From positions 1 to 32,918 of the forward strand of contig CALLUJ010000112.1 in assembly GCA_938011245.1 (NCBI GenBank): DNA of 32,918 bases, given 5' to 3'. A program made the position numbers and the translations under genes. The DNA comes from an uncultured Aquimarina sp. GTDB taxonomy: Bacteria > Bacteroidota > Bacteroidia > Flavobacteriales > Flavobacteriaceae. This document shows, in pieces, positions 1-8,844 of this stretch (positions within the stretch are counted from its first letter, which is position 1; every line of letters starts with the position of its first letter). The notes under the pieces were generated by a model. It was not told where the DNA came from and ran no database searches. It worked only from the letters and a program-made list of their open reading frames with translations.

Positions 1-96
1 TAATCGCTTCGATGATTTGTAATTATCAACCTTAGTTTTGTAAACCTTTAGTTCTTCTAGTGATTCTAATATTGGTGTATTTAATACTTTTCCCAT
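1..96 (-). CDS. possible 5' end of a minus-strand gene running off the left edge
   Basis: An open frame on the minus strand starts with ATG at 96-94 and stays open for 32 codons to base 1. It reads MGKVLNTPILESLEELKVYK and then a Lys-rich stretch; an in-frame ATG at 120-118 would add eight residues. No family is recognisable from so short a piece. The layout supports it: the upstream minus-strand gene ends at 318, a bidirectional terminator lies at 179-222, and a minus-strand TAnnTTTG element (103-110) sits directly before the ATG. If the element is used with the 96 start, the mRNA would be almost leaderless. The frame is short and could be chance. Confidence 0.4.
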   Translation of the reverse strand, partial: MGKVLNTPILESLEELKVYKTKVDNYKSSKRL

Positions 97-102
97 ATAG
101 CT

Positions 103-110
103 CAAAGATA
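103..110 (-). promoter_or_regulatory. candidate Bacteroidota -7 promoter element
   Basis: On the minus strand this reads TATCTTTG, a full match to TAnnTTTG. A weak TTTC-like sequence lies about 20 bases upstream, so the -33 element is poor. It stands only 6 bases from the possible ATG at 96. Confidence 0.35.
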
Positions 111-178
111 ATGAAATCATATTATATCCGAAATGGTATTACTTATTTCTTTGTGATCTTCATATGTCTAAAGGAAAT

Positions 179-222
179 AAAAAACCCCAATTTAGCTTTA
201 AGTAGCTGCTTTGGGGTTTTTT
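179..222. terminator. bidirectional Rho-independent terminator
   Basis: A perfect 12-bp stem (AAAAAACCCCAA 179-190 with TTGGGGTTTTTT 211-222) encloses a 20-nt loop that can itself pair partly. A-tract and T-tract make it usable from both strands. It most likely ends the lptD-proC-coiled-coil minus-strand transcript whose last stop codon is at 318. Confidence 0.8.
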
Positions 223-317
223 ATTTAATTATGATAATAAGGGGGTTATTTTTTCAATACATTTTACAAAGGTTTTTTCAATTTGAAAAAAATAATACTT
301 ATAGTTAAAAATCTAGA

Positions 318-1202
318 TTATTTAAGTAGAATGGAGGAACTACTTATTAAATTAGTTCCTTGAAAAACATGGATATTATAAAGACCAGATTCGAATTTTT
401 CATCGGGAAGAGGTTCTACATAATCACATACCTTTATAAGTTTGTTTTGATATCTGAATTTTGAAATTTTACTAATACTTACTGCTTTTCCATTAGCATC
501 GTTCATATAAAATTTTCCTCCAACCACTTTTTTGTTTGGTGATACTAATTGAATATAAAATTCTTTCATTCCATCTATAGCAACACTATTTGCGGGGATT
601 TCGTAACAGACCTCCACAGCAGTAACCTTACTAGATCTATTAGTGTGTACTATTTTACCAGATTTTTTTATTCTTATAGCTGTATTTTCAATACTAGAAA
701 CAACTAATTTTTGAGCTTTAGCAACTATTTCATTTAGTTTCTCATTTTTTTCAGTTTCTTTTTGATAAACTACAAGTGTATTTTCTAATTTTTGAACAAC
801 GCTATCTTTTTCTGTAGCCAGTTTCAAATTAAGTTCTTTAAGTTTCTTATTTTCTAACTGAATTTTTTTGAGTCGAGCTTTTAAATTATCTCTAACACTC
901 CTTAATTCGTTAACTAGTTCATAATTTGGTTTTATATTTTTAACAGAATCTAAAACTCTGTTTAATTGTATTTTAGTGGCAATTATTTCTTCTTCGTTTA
1001 CTTGGTTTTCAGCTAAAAAATCATCGTATTCTTGCTGCACTTTTTTAAGTTCTTCTACTTTAATGGCTTTTTCAGTTTCAAAAGCTTTTTGGGTATTTTT
1101 AATGGTTACACTTTGCATAAACGAGTATGCAATGGCCCCTAATAAAAGAAGTATTAGTACCCCAATAATAATTCCAGAATTATTTTTTTTTGTTTTGTTC
1201 AT
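318..1202 (-). CDS. membrane-anchored coiled-coil protein of unknown function
   Basis: This 294-residue protein has a short Lys/Asn-rich cytoplasmic tail, one transmembrane helix (about residues 11-31, rich in Ile, Leu and Val), a long charged coiled coil (about 35-175) and a C-terminal segment of about 115 residues that looks beta-rich. The ATG at 1202 is preferred to the one at 1241 because the extra 13 residues are a poor lead-in to the Lys-rich tail that precedes the helix. It is the last gene of the probable lptD-proC group; about 110 bases separate it from proC, so it may also have its own promoter. Similar flavobacterial proteins are often labelled as chromosome partitioning proteins, but nothing here is ParA-like: there is no Walker motif. 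The topology suggests a periplasmic coiled coil with a terminal sensing or binding domain; the role is unknown. Confidence 0.85.
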   Translation of the reverse strand: MNKTKKNNSGIIIGVLILLLLGAIAYSFMQSVTIKNTQKAFETEKAIKVEELKKVQQEYDDFLAENQVNEEEIIATKIQLNRVLDSVKNIKPNYELVNELRSVRDNLKARLKKIQLENKKLKELNLKLATEKDSVVQKLENTLVVYQKETEKNEKLNEIVAKAQKLVVSSIENTAIRIKKSGKIVHTNRSSKVTAVEVCYEIPANSVAIDGMKEFYIQLVSPNKKVVGGKFYMNDANGKAVSISKISKFRYQNKLIKVCDYVEPLPDEKFESGLYNIHVFQGTNLISSSSILLK

Positions 1203-1315
1203 AATAATTGGATTAGTTTTTTGAAAAGGTAAGGATATCAACTATAAATATCAATTTTAATGTAAAAAAGATATTTATTCTTTTCAATACTTGTTTTTAG
1301 GTTAATTATCTAATC

Positions 1316-2113
1316 TTATTTTTTAGCTAATTCTTTAGCTCTGTTATATGCTGCTTGAGTACCTTTTTTAATATGGTTAGCAATATTATCTTTATTAAAA
1401 GAAGTTAATGCAGCATAAGTAGTACCACCTTTAGAGGTAACTCTATCCATCCATGTAGAGGCACTTAGCTCTGAATTTTCAAATAATTTTGTAGTTCCTA
1501 AAAAAGTATTTAAAACAATAGACTTTGCTTCTTTTGAAGTAAAACCAAAAGTTTCAGCCTGTTCTATCATTGCTTGCATAAAATACAAAACGTAGGCAGG
1601 ACCACTTCCAGATAAGGCAGTTATAGCATCTATTTGGTCTTCGCTTTTTACTAAAGAGATACTTCCTGTAGTTCCTAAAATTAATTCTATGGCTAAAAGA
1701 TCCTCTTTGGCTAATTTAGGAGTAGTATAATAACCAGTTACTCCATAACCTACTTGTGATGGCAAGTTAGGCATAGCCCGTACTATTTTTGGGACTTGTA
1801 AAATGTTGAAAATGGTCTTAATAGTAATTCCTGCCATAATGGATATTATTATTTGGTTAGAATGTACTAAGGCAGCAACTTGTTCTAATACCAATTCGGC
1901 AACTTGAGGTTTTACAGCTAATAAAATATATTCTGAATTTGAGACACATTCTGTATAATTACTATAAATAGAAAAAGAAGTTGTATTTCTAAGTTCTTCT
2001 ATTTTAGTATTGTCTTTTTCTAAAATAGAAATTTGAGAACTTTTTAAGTTTTTTCCAATAGATTTGGCATAGGTTAATCCCATGTTTCCTCCTCCTATAA
2101 CTAGTATTTTCAT
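1316..2113 (-). CDS. proC: pyrroline-5-carboxylate reductase
   Basis: ProC reduces delta-1-pyrroline-5-carboxylate to proline with NAD(P)H, the last step of proline synthesis, in the cytoplasm. At 265 residues it has the usual length. The N-terminal Rossmann fold carries GGGNMG (residues 7-12) and AVKPQ (66-70). The conserved VRAMPNLP segment is at 111-118. The C-terminal dimerisation and substrate domain carries ALSGSGPAY (166-174) and VTSKGGTTYAAL (225-236). The gene begins 15 bases after lptD on the same strand, so the two are probably co-transcribed. The product links to the citrulline/ornithine block at 16.5-26.5 kb, because RocD there makes the P5C that ProC uses. All key motifs are intact. 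Confidence 0.95.
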   Translation of the reverse strand: MKILVIGGGNMGLTYAKSIGKNLKSSQISILEKDNTKIEELRNTTSFSIYSNYTECVSNSEYILLAVKPQVAELVLEQVAALVHSNQIIISIMAGITIKTIFNILQVPKIVRAMPNLPSQVGYGVTGYYTTPKLAKEDLLAIELILGTTGSISLVKSEDQIDAITALSGSGPAYVLYFMQAMIEQAETFGFTSKEAKSIVLNTFLGTTKLFENSELSASTWMDRVTSKGGTTYAALTSFNKDNIANHIKKGTQAAYNRAKELAKK

Positions 2114-2128
2114 TTTTAATATATTAAT

Positions 2129-4825
2129 CTAAAGTCTACGATCTGGTTCACTTCTTTTATCCCATTTAATATCACTAAGTACAGAAGAAGATATTCCTAT
2201 AAAGAAATTCCAAGTAGTAGTAGGACCAATAGGAACCCAATTAAAACTCATAGTCCAACTTTCTAAATCTCTTTGAAATCGTAAATTGGTAAACGTAATC
2301 CCATTATTTACAAAGTCATATCCAGAAGACGCTCCAATTTTCCATCTAGGGGCAATTTCTACATCTCCCGAAAATTGTAATGATTGTGATGATATTTCAT
2401 CTCTTCTAGCTACGTTATTATAATTTAAGGAATAAGAAAGGCGAAAGTTCCAAGGAATTTTGTAATGATAAAACTCTATATCTGTTTTATCAACATTATC
2501 ATCGTCTTTATCGGGGAATAAGTTACCACTAATATTTTCGGTGTTAGAACCAAATAAGTCATCTGGCCGACCTCCATTTCTAAAAACTTCGTTGTCGATA
2601 TCCGATTCATCTAAGTCATCAGAATTTTTATTTTTTCTTTCAAAATCTTTACTAGAAAAAGAATAACCAAAGTTAGTTCTGGCATTTGTAAGCCTAAATA
2701 AACTACCTCCATTATTAATGTTAAACTCCTCTATTCTGTTATTGTTACTATCTAAAGCATAAGGGTCTAGTGTCCCTCCAAAATTTATAGTTAGTTTTGA
2801 ATTAATAGGAATACTCCCACTAAAATTTACATTTTGTAATTTAAATCTTTCAGCTCTAAAATTGTAGCCTGAAGAAAAATTAAGAGAATTAATAATTTTA
2901 ATTCTTTTAGGTTCTAATTTAGTTGTATCTCTATCGGCAATTTTGGCTTCTAAATTATTTGAAATAGAAAAGCTTAAAGCACTGGATTCTCTATTTCCTG
3001 GTTGACCAACAATATTTCCTTGAAAACGAGTAAAGGTTTCTATGCGATCCTCCTCCAGTAAAGCAGCATCACCAGGCACTACAAAATCTTCATAAAATTC
3101 GTTAAAAGCAGGAGTATAAGTATATCCTATTTGAGGACGAACAACATGCCTAATAGCTTTTATTTTTGAGGTTTCTTTAAACTTTACAGTACCATATATA
3201 GTTGTTCCTAATGAAGATGAGAAGTTATAGGTTCTAAAAGAGTCAAACCCTCTTACAGTATCAGTTACAATATTGTTTTCAGCCCTTTCATCTTCGGGGT
3301 CAAATCTACGTCTTATAGTTTTAAAAGCCCAGTTTTCACTATAGTTAACCCCTGCGGTAGAACTAATGTGTTTTAGTAACTTAAAATTAGTGCTTATAGG
3401 TACTGTAGTTACAACTCCTAATTCAGCGTCATCTAACATTCTTTGTGTTAAAAAATCAGATTCATCTACATTTGTTTGATTCCTAAAAGTAGAGGAAGGT
3501 CTAAAGTTAATATTTTGAATAAACCCTTTTTTTGTCCCTACTTTAGGTGCAAAAGGGAAAATTCGATCTAAATTTACACTTGTTGGAATACTAAAGTTTA
3601 TTTGTTCTGTTTGACTATTTTGTCTGATATTTATTGCGGTTTGAAAGTCTACACGAGGTTTTACAGGAAATGTCCTAGAATAGGAAACGTTAGAGCTTAA
3701 TACATTGGTTAATTGAGAGCCAATATTATTTGGATTTATAGATTGTCTAAAAAATTGACTACTACCAAAATTTACACTAGCACTAAATCTTGAATTGGGG
3801 GCAGATTTAGAATCCTGACTATGAGACCACTGTATATTATAATTTGTTGATTTAGAGAAATCAGGTAATCCTCTTTCGCCATTCAAATTATTTTCGAAAC
3901 GAACATTTACATTACCACTATATTTATAACGTTTTGCATAACTGGATTCTCCTTGAAGAGAAAAGCTACTGTTTGTAGAATAATTTCCTAAAATAGTAAG
4001 GTTTACGTAATCGCTAATAGCAAAATAATACCCTCCATTTTGAAATGTAAACCCTCTTGCTTCACTATCGCTAAAACTAGGAATAATAAAACCAGAAACA
4101 GAATCTTCTGTAAGAGGGAAGTACCCAAAAGGAAGACCTAATGGGGTAGGTACGTCTGCTATATACATGTTTACTAGTCCTGTAATTATTTTTTTCTTTG
4201 GAATAAATTTAATTCTACGAGCATAAAAGTAGTATTCTGGATCTTCCAAGTTTTTAGAAGTAGTAAATTTTACGTTTTTCATGTAAACTACGGAATCGTT
4301 TTCACGCTTAGATACTTCATTAATTATATTAAATTCGTTTTGATTGGTTTTAGAATTATAAATTAACGCTTTTTTAGAATCAAAATTAAAACGAATGGTA
4401 TCGGGTTCTACTACGTTAGATCCTTGTGTAAATACAGGAGTTTGATTGTATATTTCTGTAGTATCAATAATTCCTTTAGCATACACTTCTTTTTTGTTTT
4501 GATTTACAATAATGCTTCCCGATTTAATGTCTAAATCTGTATATTTAATTTTAGCATTATCGTAAAGATACATTTTGTTATCGCGTCTATTTAAACGCAT
4601 ATAATCTGAAGCACTATAAACAACATCTCCATTTAGAAAAGATTTTTTTTTAATGGTATCGTTTTGTGTGGAATCTTTTTCTACAAGTAGCACTTCTTTA
4701 GATAAAACAATACTGTCTTTATCTATAGTTTTTAATGGTTTTTTAGGGTTAATTTCTTGTGCGTTTAAAACACCAAAAAAAAAGAAACCAAAAAAATAAC
4801 ATATATACCTCAAGGTGTATTGCAA
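2129..4825 (-). CDS. lptD: LPS-assembly protein LptD (Bacteroidota type)
   Basis: This 898-residue outer-membrane protein would place lipopolysaccharide in the outer leaflet. A signal peptide (residues 1 to about 22, ending GVLNAQ) is followed by a charged linker, an OstA/LptA-like periplasmic domain (about 70-210, with repeated short strands such as KMYLYDNAKIKY and GSIIVNQNKKEVYAKG) and a large beta-barrel to the C terminus. The segment PTPLGLPFGYFPL near residue 230, leading into the barrel, is typical of LptD. The protein is longer than E. coli LptD (about 780), as is usual in this phylum, and I did not find the paired cysteines of proteobacterial LptD. The gene heads the minus-strand group with proC and diverges from the amidase at 5030. 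A 6-bp inverted repeat (AAGGGA/TCCCTT, 4847-4860) lies just upstream of the start. Confidence 0.9.
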   Translation of the reverse strand: MQYTLRYICYFFGFFFFGVLNAQEINPKKPLKTIDKDSIVLSKEVLLVEKDSTQNDTIKKKSFLNGDVVYSASDYMRLNRRDNKMYLYDNAKIKYTDLDIKSGSIIVNQNKKEVYAKGIIDTTEIYNQTPVFTQGSNVVEPDTIRFNFDSKKALIYNSKTNQNEFNIINEVSKRENDSVVYMKNVKFTTSKNLEDPEYYFYARRIKFIPKKKIITGLVNMYIADVPTPLGLPFGYFPLTEDSVSGFIIPSFSDSEARGFTFQNGGYYFAISDYVNLTILGNYSTNSSFSLQGESSYAKRYKYSGNVNVRFENNLNGERGLPDFSKSTNYNIQWSHSQDSKSAPNSRFSASVNFGSSQFFRQSINPNNIGSQLTNVLSSNVSYSRTFPVKPRVDFQTAINIRQNSQTEQINFSIPTSVNLDRIFPFAPKVGTKKGFIQNINFRPSSTFRNQTNVDESDFLTQRMLDDAELGVVTTVPISTNFKLLKHISSTAGVNYSENWAFKTIRRRFDPEDERAENNIVTDTVRGFDSFRTYNFSSSLGTTIYGTVKFKETSKIKAIRHVVRPQIGYTYTPAFNEFYEDFVVPGDAALLEEDRIETFTRFQGNIVGQPGNRESSALSFSISNNLEAKIADRDTTKLEPKRIKIINSLNFSSGYNFRAERFKLQNVNFSGSIPINSKLTINFGGTLDPYALDSNNNRIEEFNINNGGSLFRLTNARTNFGYSFSSKDFERKNKNSDDLDESDIDNEVFRNGGRPDDLFGSNTENISGNLFPDKDDDNVDKTDIEFYHYKIPWNFRLSYSLNYNNVARRDEISSQSLQFSGDVEIAPRWKIGASSGYDFVNNGITFTNLRFQRDLESWTMSFNWVPIGPTTTWNFFIGISSSVLSDIKWDKRSEPDRRL

Positions 4826-5029
4826 AATTTTAAAACGTATTATTTAAAGGGATTTCCCTTAATCTTACAGCAAGCTAAATTACATTTATTTTTCAGCTTG
4901 GTATTATTGTTGTTCTAAAAAAATGATAAGTTTTTTATGTCATCATTTAGAAACACACTAAATTGACGACTAAAATAATGAGTTGTTACTCAATATACAT
5001 TTTTACTTTATTAAATAGTTTACAATAAC

Positions 5030-6202
5030 ATGAAGCAATTTAGCTTTTTAGTCTTTTTTTTAGTTTATTTTTTTTCAAATGCAAAAGCAATAAAACCACC
5101 TGTACAAAAGCCATTTGTAGTTGTCTTGGATGCGGGACATGGAGGGCATGATTCAGGCAATAGAGGAAATGGCTTGTTTGAAAAAACAATTGCCTTAGAT
5201 ATTATATTACAAACAGGAGCAATTCTTGAAAAAAATCCCAATATTAAAGTAGTTTATACTCGAAAAAAAGATGTGTTTATAGAATTAAAGGAGCGAGGGG
5301 ATATTGCTAATAAAGCTAAAGCAGACTTATTTGTATCGGTACATTGTAATGCCCATAAAGGAAACGCCTTTGGAACAGAAACTTTTGTATTAGGATTACA
5401 TGCTAACGAAAGAAATTTTAATATTGCAAAAAAGGAAAATTCTGTAATTCTTTTAGAGGACAACTATAAGAAGAATTACGACGGATTTAATCCTAATTCT
5501 CCAGAGTCCGTTATAGGTATTACTCTTATGCAAGAAGAATACTTGGAACAAAGCTTAAGTTTAGCTAGTTATGTACAAAAAAACTTTTCTAGACAATTAA
5601 ACCGAAAAAATAGAGGAGTAAAACAAGCAGGTTTTTATGTGTTACACAGAACATTTATGCCAAGTGTTTTAATTGAAACTGGTTTTTTAACGAATAAAGC
5701 CGAAGGGAATTATCTTAATTCTTTTAAAGGGAAAAAACAAATGGCAATATCAATATCCAAAGCTATTTTAGATTATAAAAAAAGTATTTCCGATAGTTAT
5801 GCTATATCAATACCTAAAATTGAAAAAGAAACTCCTATTAAAAAACCAAGTTCTAAAGAAAAAAAGCCTGTAAGAAATAAGAAGTCTACTATTAAAAGAG
5901 TTAAAAATAAAGTTATTAAAACATCGAATGTTGTTGATAGTGATAGCGTAATAAAGTTTAAGGTACAATTAGCAGCATCTAAAAAATTTATAGACCCTTT
6001 ACCTAAAAATTTTAAAGGAATTCCAAATATAGAAATGAGGCAAATAGGAGAATATTATAAGTACTATTTTGGAAGTACTTCTATTTATAAAAATGCTAAA
6101 GAATTAAGGCAAGAAGCTGTTAGGTATGGTTTTAAAACAAGCTTTATAGTAGCTTTTAAAAACAAAGTACCAATTAAAATAACCAATGATTTAAGAAAAT
6201 AG
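5030..6202 (+). CDS. secreted N-acetylmuramoyl-L-alanine amidase (Amidase_3)
   Basis: This zinc amidase cuts the bond between N-acetylmuramic acid and the peptide stem of peptidoglycan, in cell separation or wall turnover. A signal peptide (residues 1-20, ending SNAKA) leads into an Amidase_3 domain (about 29-250). The zinc ligands are visible as H37 in DAGHGG, E51 in GLFEK and H105 in SVHCN; the catalytic Glu is E216 in LIETGFLTN. A Lys-rich linker (about 255-310) joins a C-terminal domain of about 80 residues (FKVQLAAS onward) that resembles a SPOR-type glycan-binding fold, which would target denuded septal peptidoglycan. The SPOR assignment is inference. The gene diverges from lptD across 204 bases and converges on xerD with 15 bases between stops. 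Confidence 0.92.
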   Translation: MKQFSFLVFFLVYFFSNAKAIKPPVQKPFVVVLDAGHGGHDSGNRGNGLFEKTIALDIILQTGAILEKNPNIKVVYTRKKDVFIELKERGDIANKAKADLFVSVHCNAHKGNAFGTETFVLGLHANERNFNIAKKENSVILLEDNYKKNYDGFNPNSPESVIGITLMQEEYLEQSLSLASYVQKNFSRQLNRKNRGVKQAGFYVLHRTFMPSVLIETGFLTNKAEGNYLNSFKGKKQMAISISKAILDYKKSISDSYAISIPKIEKETPIKKPSSKEKKPVRNKKSTIKRVKNKVIKTSNVVDSDSVIKFKVQLAASKKFIDPLPKNFKGIPNIEMRQIGEYYKYYFGSTSIYKNAKELRQEAVRYGFKTSFIVAFKNKVPIKITNDLRK

Positions 6203-6217
6203 TTTTAATATTTAACT

Positions 6218-7129
6218 TTAATGTTTGTTAATCGCTCTTCTAGGATGAAACTTCTGTATTGTTTTAGCTAAATGGGATCGATCCAAATGCATATAAATTT
6301 CTGTAGTGGTAATACTTTCGTGACCAAGCATTTGCTGAATAGCCCTTAAATCGGCACCATTTTCTAGTAAATGAGTAGCAAAAGAATGTCTAAAAGTATG
6401 CGGACTAATATTCTTTTTAATATTGGCTTTTACACCTAATTGTTTTACAATAGTAAAAATCATGGCTCTAGTTAAAGATTTACCTCTTCTGTTTAAAAAT
6501 AAAAAATTAGAATACTCTTTATCTATAGTTAAGGCACTTCTTGTATTCTCAATATAATTTATGATTAGGTTTTGAGTTTCTGTAGCAATAGGCACTAGTC
6601 GTTGTTTATTTCCTTTTCCTTTTACCGATATAAACCCTTCTTCGAAATATAAATCTGAAAGTTGAAGGTTTGTTAATTCACTTACACGTAAACCACAGCT
6701 ATATAAAGATTCTATAATAGCTAGGTTACGCTCACTTTCATTTTTAGAAAAATCAATAGCACGAATAAGGAGGTCTATTTCATAAATACTAAGAGTATCA
6801 GGTAATTTAACTCCAATTTTTGGACTTTCAATTAAGTCCATAGGATTGTCTATCCTATAATCTTCAAACAGTAAATAGTCAAAAAAACCTTTTAATCCAG
6901 AAATAATACGAGCCTGAGATCTTGGTTTTAAAATTTTTGAGCATTCATATACAAATTCTTGAATAGTTTCTTTTTCTATTGAAATTGGAGAAGGAGGAAT
7001 TAATAGTGTACTTATATGTTTAGTAAACTTTAGTAAATCTAATTCGTAACTTACGATACTATTTTGAGATAGTCCACGTTCTAACTTTAAATACTGTAAA
7101 TAGCTTTGAGTAAGATTTTTCCAAGTCAT
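6218..7129 (-). CDS. xerD: tyrosine site-specific recombinase XerD
   Basis: XerD-type recombinases resolve chromosome dimers at dif during division. The protein has 303 residues, matching the family. The N-terminal SAM-like core-binding domain (1 to about 85) is followed by the catalytic domain. All catalytic residues are present: R148 in SCGLRVSEL, K172 in VKGKGNKQR, H244 and R247 in HTFRHSFATH, H270 in MLGHESI and the nucleophile Y279 in EIYMHLD. A stand-alone gene among housekeeping genes, with no adjacent attachment site, fits XerD rather than an element integrase. XerC and XerD cannot be told apart with certainty by eye. Confidence 0.92.
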   Translation of the reverse strand: MTWKNLTQSYLQYLKLERGLSQNSIVSYELDLLKFTKHISTLLIPPSPISIEKETIQEFVYECSKILKPRSQARIISGLKGFFDYLLFEDYRIDNPMDLIESPKIGVKLPDTLSIYEIDLLIRAIDFSKNESERNLAIIESLYSCGLRVSELTNLQLSDLYFEEGFISVKGKGNKQRLVPIATETQNLIINYIENTRSALTIDKEYSNFLFLNRRGKSLTRAMIFTIVKQLGVKANIKKNISPHTFRHSFATHLLENGADLRAIQQMLGHESITTTEIYMHLDRSHLAKTIQKFHPRRAINKH

Positions 7130-7206
7130 ATATTTTTAAGTAAACACGTATTTCAGTAATCAATAATTGCTTAAATTGGCAAATAATTATTTAGAACTCT
7201 AAAATT

Positions 7207-7800
7207 ATGAAAAAAATAATCGTTAGTATATTAATAGGTATAGGAGTATTTAATTTTTCTAATGCCCAAATAAAACCTTCTTTTGGTTTAAAAGCGGGTT
7301 TAAATTTTAGTTCTATTTCAGAAGTAGAATTTACAGGTGAAGATGGTTCTACTATTGAAGAATTAGGAGGAAATAGTACTGGTTTTCATGTAGGGGTAGT
7401 TTTACATATTCCTATAAAAAAATATGGAGTAATGTTAGAGGCCTTATATTCTAGCGAAGGAGGAGACAATATTGATTTAGATTATATTAACGTTCCTATT
7501 TTACTTACTTATAAAATCATACCTGGTTTAAAAGCCCATTTAGGTCCACAATTTAAGTTTAATGTTAATTCTGATATTGATATTGATTTTGACGGTATTG
7601 AAGCCGATTTTATCGATGCTGATAGTTTTGAAGATGATGTGAAAGATTTTAATTTTGATGGAGCTATTGGACTAGAATATAAATTACCAGTAATAGGTGT
7701 TTTTGCCCAAGCAAGGTATGTTTTTGGATTATCAGATATAGCAGATAACTTTGAGGAGAAGCAAAATAGTTTCCAATTATCGGTTGGATACCGTTTCTAA
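7207..7800 (+). CDS. small outer-membrane beta-barrel protein, PorT-like
   Basis: This 197-residue protein has a signal peptide (residues 1-20, ending SNA before Q21) and a set of amphipathic strands typical of the PorT/OMP_b-brl_2 family: FGLKAGLNFS near the start, VGVVLHIPI, YINVPILLTYKI, and a C-terminal strand ending SVGYRF with the terminal Phe of an outer-membrane barrel. A strongly acidic loop at about 118-150, rich in Asp, is unusual and could bind calcium or simply face the medium. The function of such barrels is mostly unknown. The gene has its own strong terminator (7824-7856), so it is a single-gene unit between the divergent xerD and the downstream aroQ. Confidence 0.85.
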   Translation: MKKIIVSILIGIGVFNFSNAQIKPSFGLKAGLNFSSISEVEFTGEDGSTIEELGGNSTGFHVGVVLHIPIKKYGVMLEALYSSEGGDNIDLDYINVPILLTYKIIPGLKAHLGPQFKFNVNSDIDIDFDGIEADFIDADSFEDDVKDFNFDGAIGLEYKLPVIGVFAQARYVFGLSDIADNFEEKQNSFQLSVGYRF

Positions 7801-7823
7801 ACAAAAATTTTTAATTTTTAAGG

Positions 7824-7856
7824 CCGAAAGTTAGTTTTAGCTTTCGGTTTTTTTAT
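7824..7856 (+). terminator. Rho-independent terminator after the PorT-like gene
   Basis: CCGAAAG (7824-7830) pairs with CTTTCGG (7841-7847), with up to three more pairs inside, and is followed directly by a run of T. It separates the barrel gene from aroQ. Confidence 0.85.
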
Positions 7857-7861
7857 TTTTG
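7854..7861 (+). promoter_or_regulatory. candidate aroQ promoter overlapping the terminator tail
   Basis: TATTTTTG matches TAnnTTTG and lies 20 bases before the aroQ ATG. It shares its first bases with the T-tract of the upstream terminator. I see no good TTTG at the -33 distance, so this is tentative. Confidence 0.35.
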
Positions 7862-7881
7862 AACCTTAAAAAAAGATATCA

Positions 7882-8295
7882 ATGAAAATCTTAATACTTA
7901 ATGGTCCTAATTTAAATTTATTAGGAAAAAGGGAACCTGGTATTTATGGAAGTCAAACTTTTGAAACCTACTTTAAGTATCTTCAAAAAGAATTTTTGGA
8001 TATAAAATTAAGTTACGAGCAAAGTAACCACGAAGGGGATTTAGTAACTCAAATACAAAATGCCGATAATGATTATGATGGAATAATATTAAATGGCGGT
8101 GCTTATACACATACCTCCGTAGCTATTGGCGATGCCATTAAAGCCGTTAGTGTTCCTGTGTTAGAAGTACATATTTCTAATACGTTTGCTAGAGAATCCT
8201 TTAGACACCAATCTTATATTTCTCCAAATGCAAAAGGAATTATTATAGGATTTGGAATGGATAGTTACAAATTAGCAGTACAAAGTTTTTTATAA
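7882..8295 (+). CDS. aroQ: type II 3-dehydroquinate dehydratase
   Basis: AroQ dehydrates 3-dehydroquinate to 3-dehydroshikimate, step three of the shikimate pathway, in the cytoplasm. At 137 residues it is close to the usual size. The NGPNLNLLGKREPGIYG segment carries the flexible-loop Arg (R17) and the catalytic Tyr (Y22). N71 and H77 in NGGAYTHTS, E95 and H97 in VLEVHISN, and R108 in ESFRHQSY complete the active site. It follows the PorT-like gene but is separated from it by a terminator. Its stop codon overlaps the convergent gene at 8290 by six bases. Confidence 0.96.
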   Translation: MKILILNGPNLNLLGKREPGIYGSQTFETYFKYLQKEFLDIKLSYEQSNHEGDLVTQIQNADNDYDGIILNGGAYTHTSVAIGDAIKAVSVPVLEVHISNTFARESFRHQSYISPNAKGIIIGFGMDSYKLAVQSFL

Positions 8296-8808
8296 CTTCT
8301 TATTTAATTGTTCTTTTTTAATAGGAGGAGTGGGAGGAGAAGGTTTTTCTTTATTGGTAGAAGTTCCTCCAAAAATCATTTCTGTACTAGAAAAAGTAGT
8401 TCCAAAATTAGATGCAGCATTTGCTACTTGGTCTAAGGCACTTTGTGCTTCAACTTCGGATAATTCTTTAAGTGGATGAATAAATACCGACCAAAGAACA
8501 TCTTTAGAAATGGCATACTTAACATCTAAAGCCGAATGAAAATTTGCAGTTAAGGCATCTAACAATAAATTTTTATCTAATACAGAAGTTTTAACTATAG
8601 GACTTATAATGCGCATTCGATTGTGATTTGCATCGGTAATACAAAGTAGTTGTCTATCTTTATGAATCATTTCCCAATAACCAGGATAACCGCTAATTGT
8701 ATCTACTTTTTGAGTAAAAATTTCTTCTAATTTTTCGTTAGTCATGTTCTGTCCTACAATAAATGTAGAGTACATAAGAAGACTTAATAATAATAAAGAT
8801 CGATACAT
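8290..8808 (-). CDS. secreted protein of unknown function
   Basis: The 172-residue product has a signal peptide (about 1-20, MYRSLLLLSLL to IVGQ) and a compact alpha/beta region at about 25-135 with alternating strands (WEMIHKDRQLLCITDANHNRMRII, YAISKDVLWSVFIHPL). This resembles the YbjN or type III chaperone-like fold seen in small Bacteroidota proteins, but that is only an impression. It ends in a Pro/Lys-rich tail (about 153-172). It is the last gene of the manC-ridA group, starting 36 bases after ridA, and its 3' end overlaps the convergent aroQ by six bases. I cannot assign a function. Confidence 0.8.
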   Translation of the reverse strand: MYRSLLLLSLLMYSTFIVGQNMTNEKLEEIFTQKVDTISGYPGYWEMIHKDRQLLCITDANHNRMRIISPIVKTSVLDKNLLLDALTANFHSALDVKYAISKDVLWSVFIHPLKELSEVEAQSALDQVANAASNFGTTFSSTEMIFGGTSTNKEKPSPPTPPIKKEQLNKKL

Positions 8809-8844
8809 ATAATTATATTTTATATTACAGTCGTTTGTTAAAAA

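Noticed and set aside
60-308. 82-codon plus-strand open frame
   Set aside because: It runs through the perfect bidirectional terminator at 179-222 and is low-complexity Ile/Phe/Leu-rich; the minus-strand layout explains the region better.
976-1224. Plus-strand open frame opposite the coiled-coil gene
   Set aside because: Shadow of the minus-strand gene at 318-1202, with no independent start signal or recognisable product.
6218-7129. Phage or island integrase
   Set aside because: Length, full catalytic set and housekeeping neighbours fit XerD; no attachment repeats, tRNA or phage genes are near.
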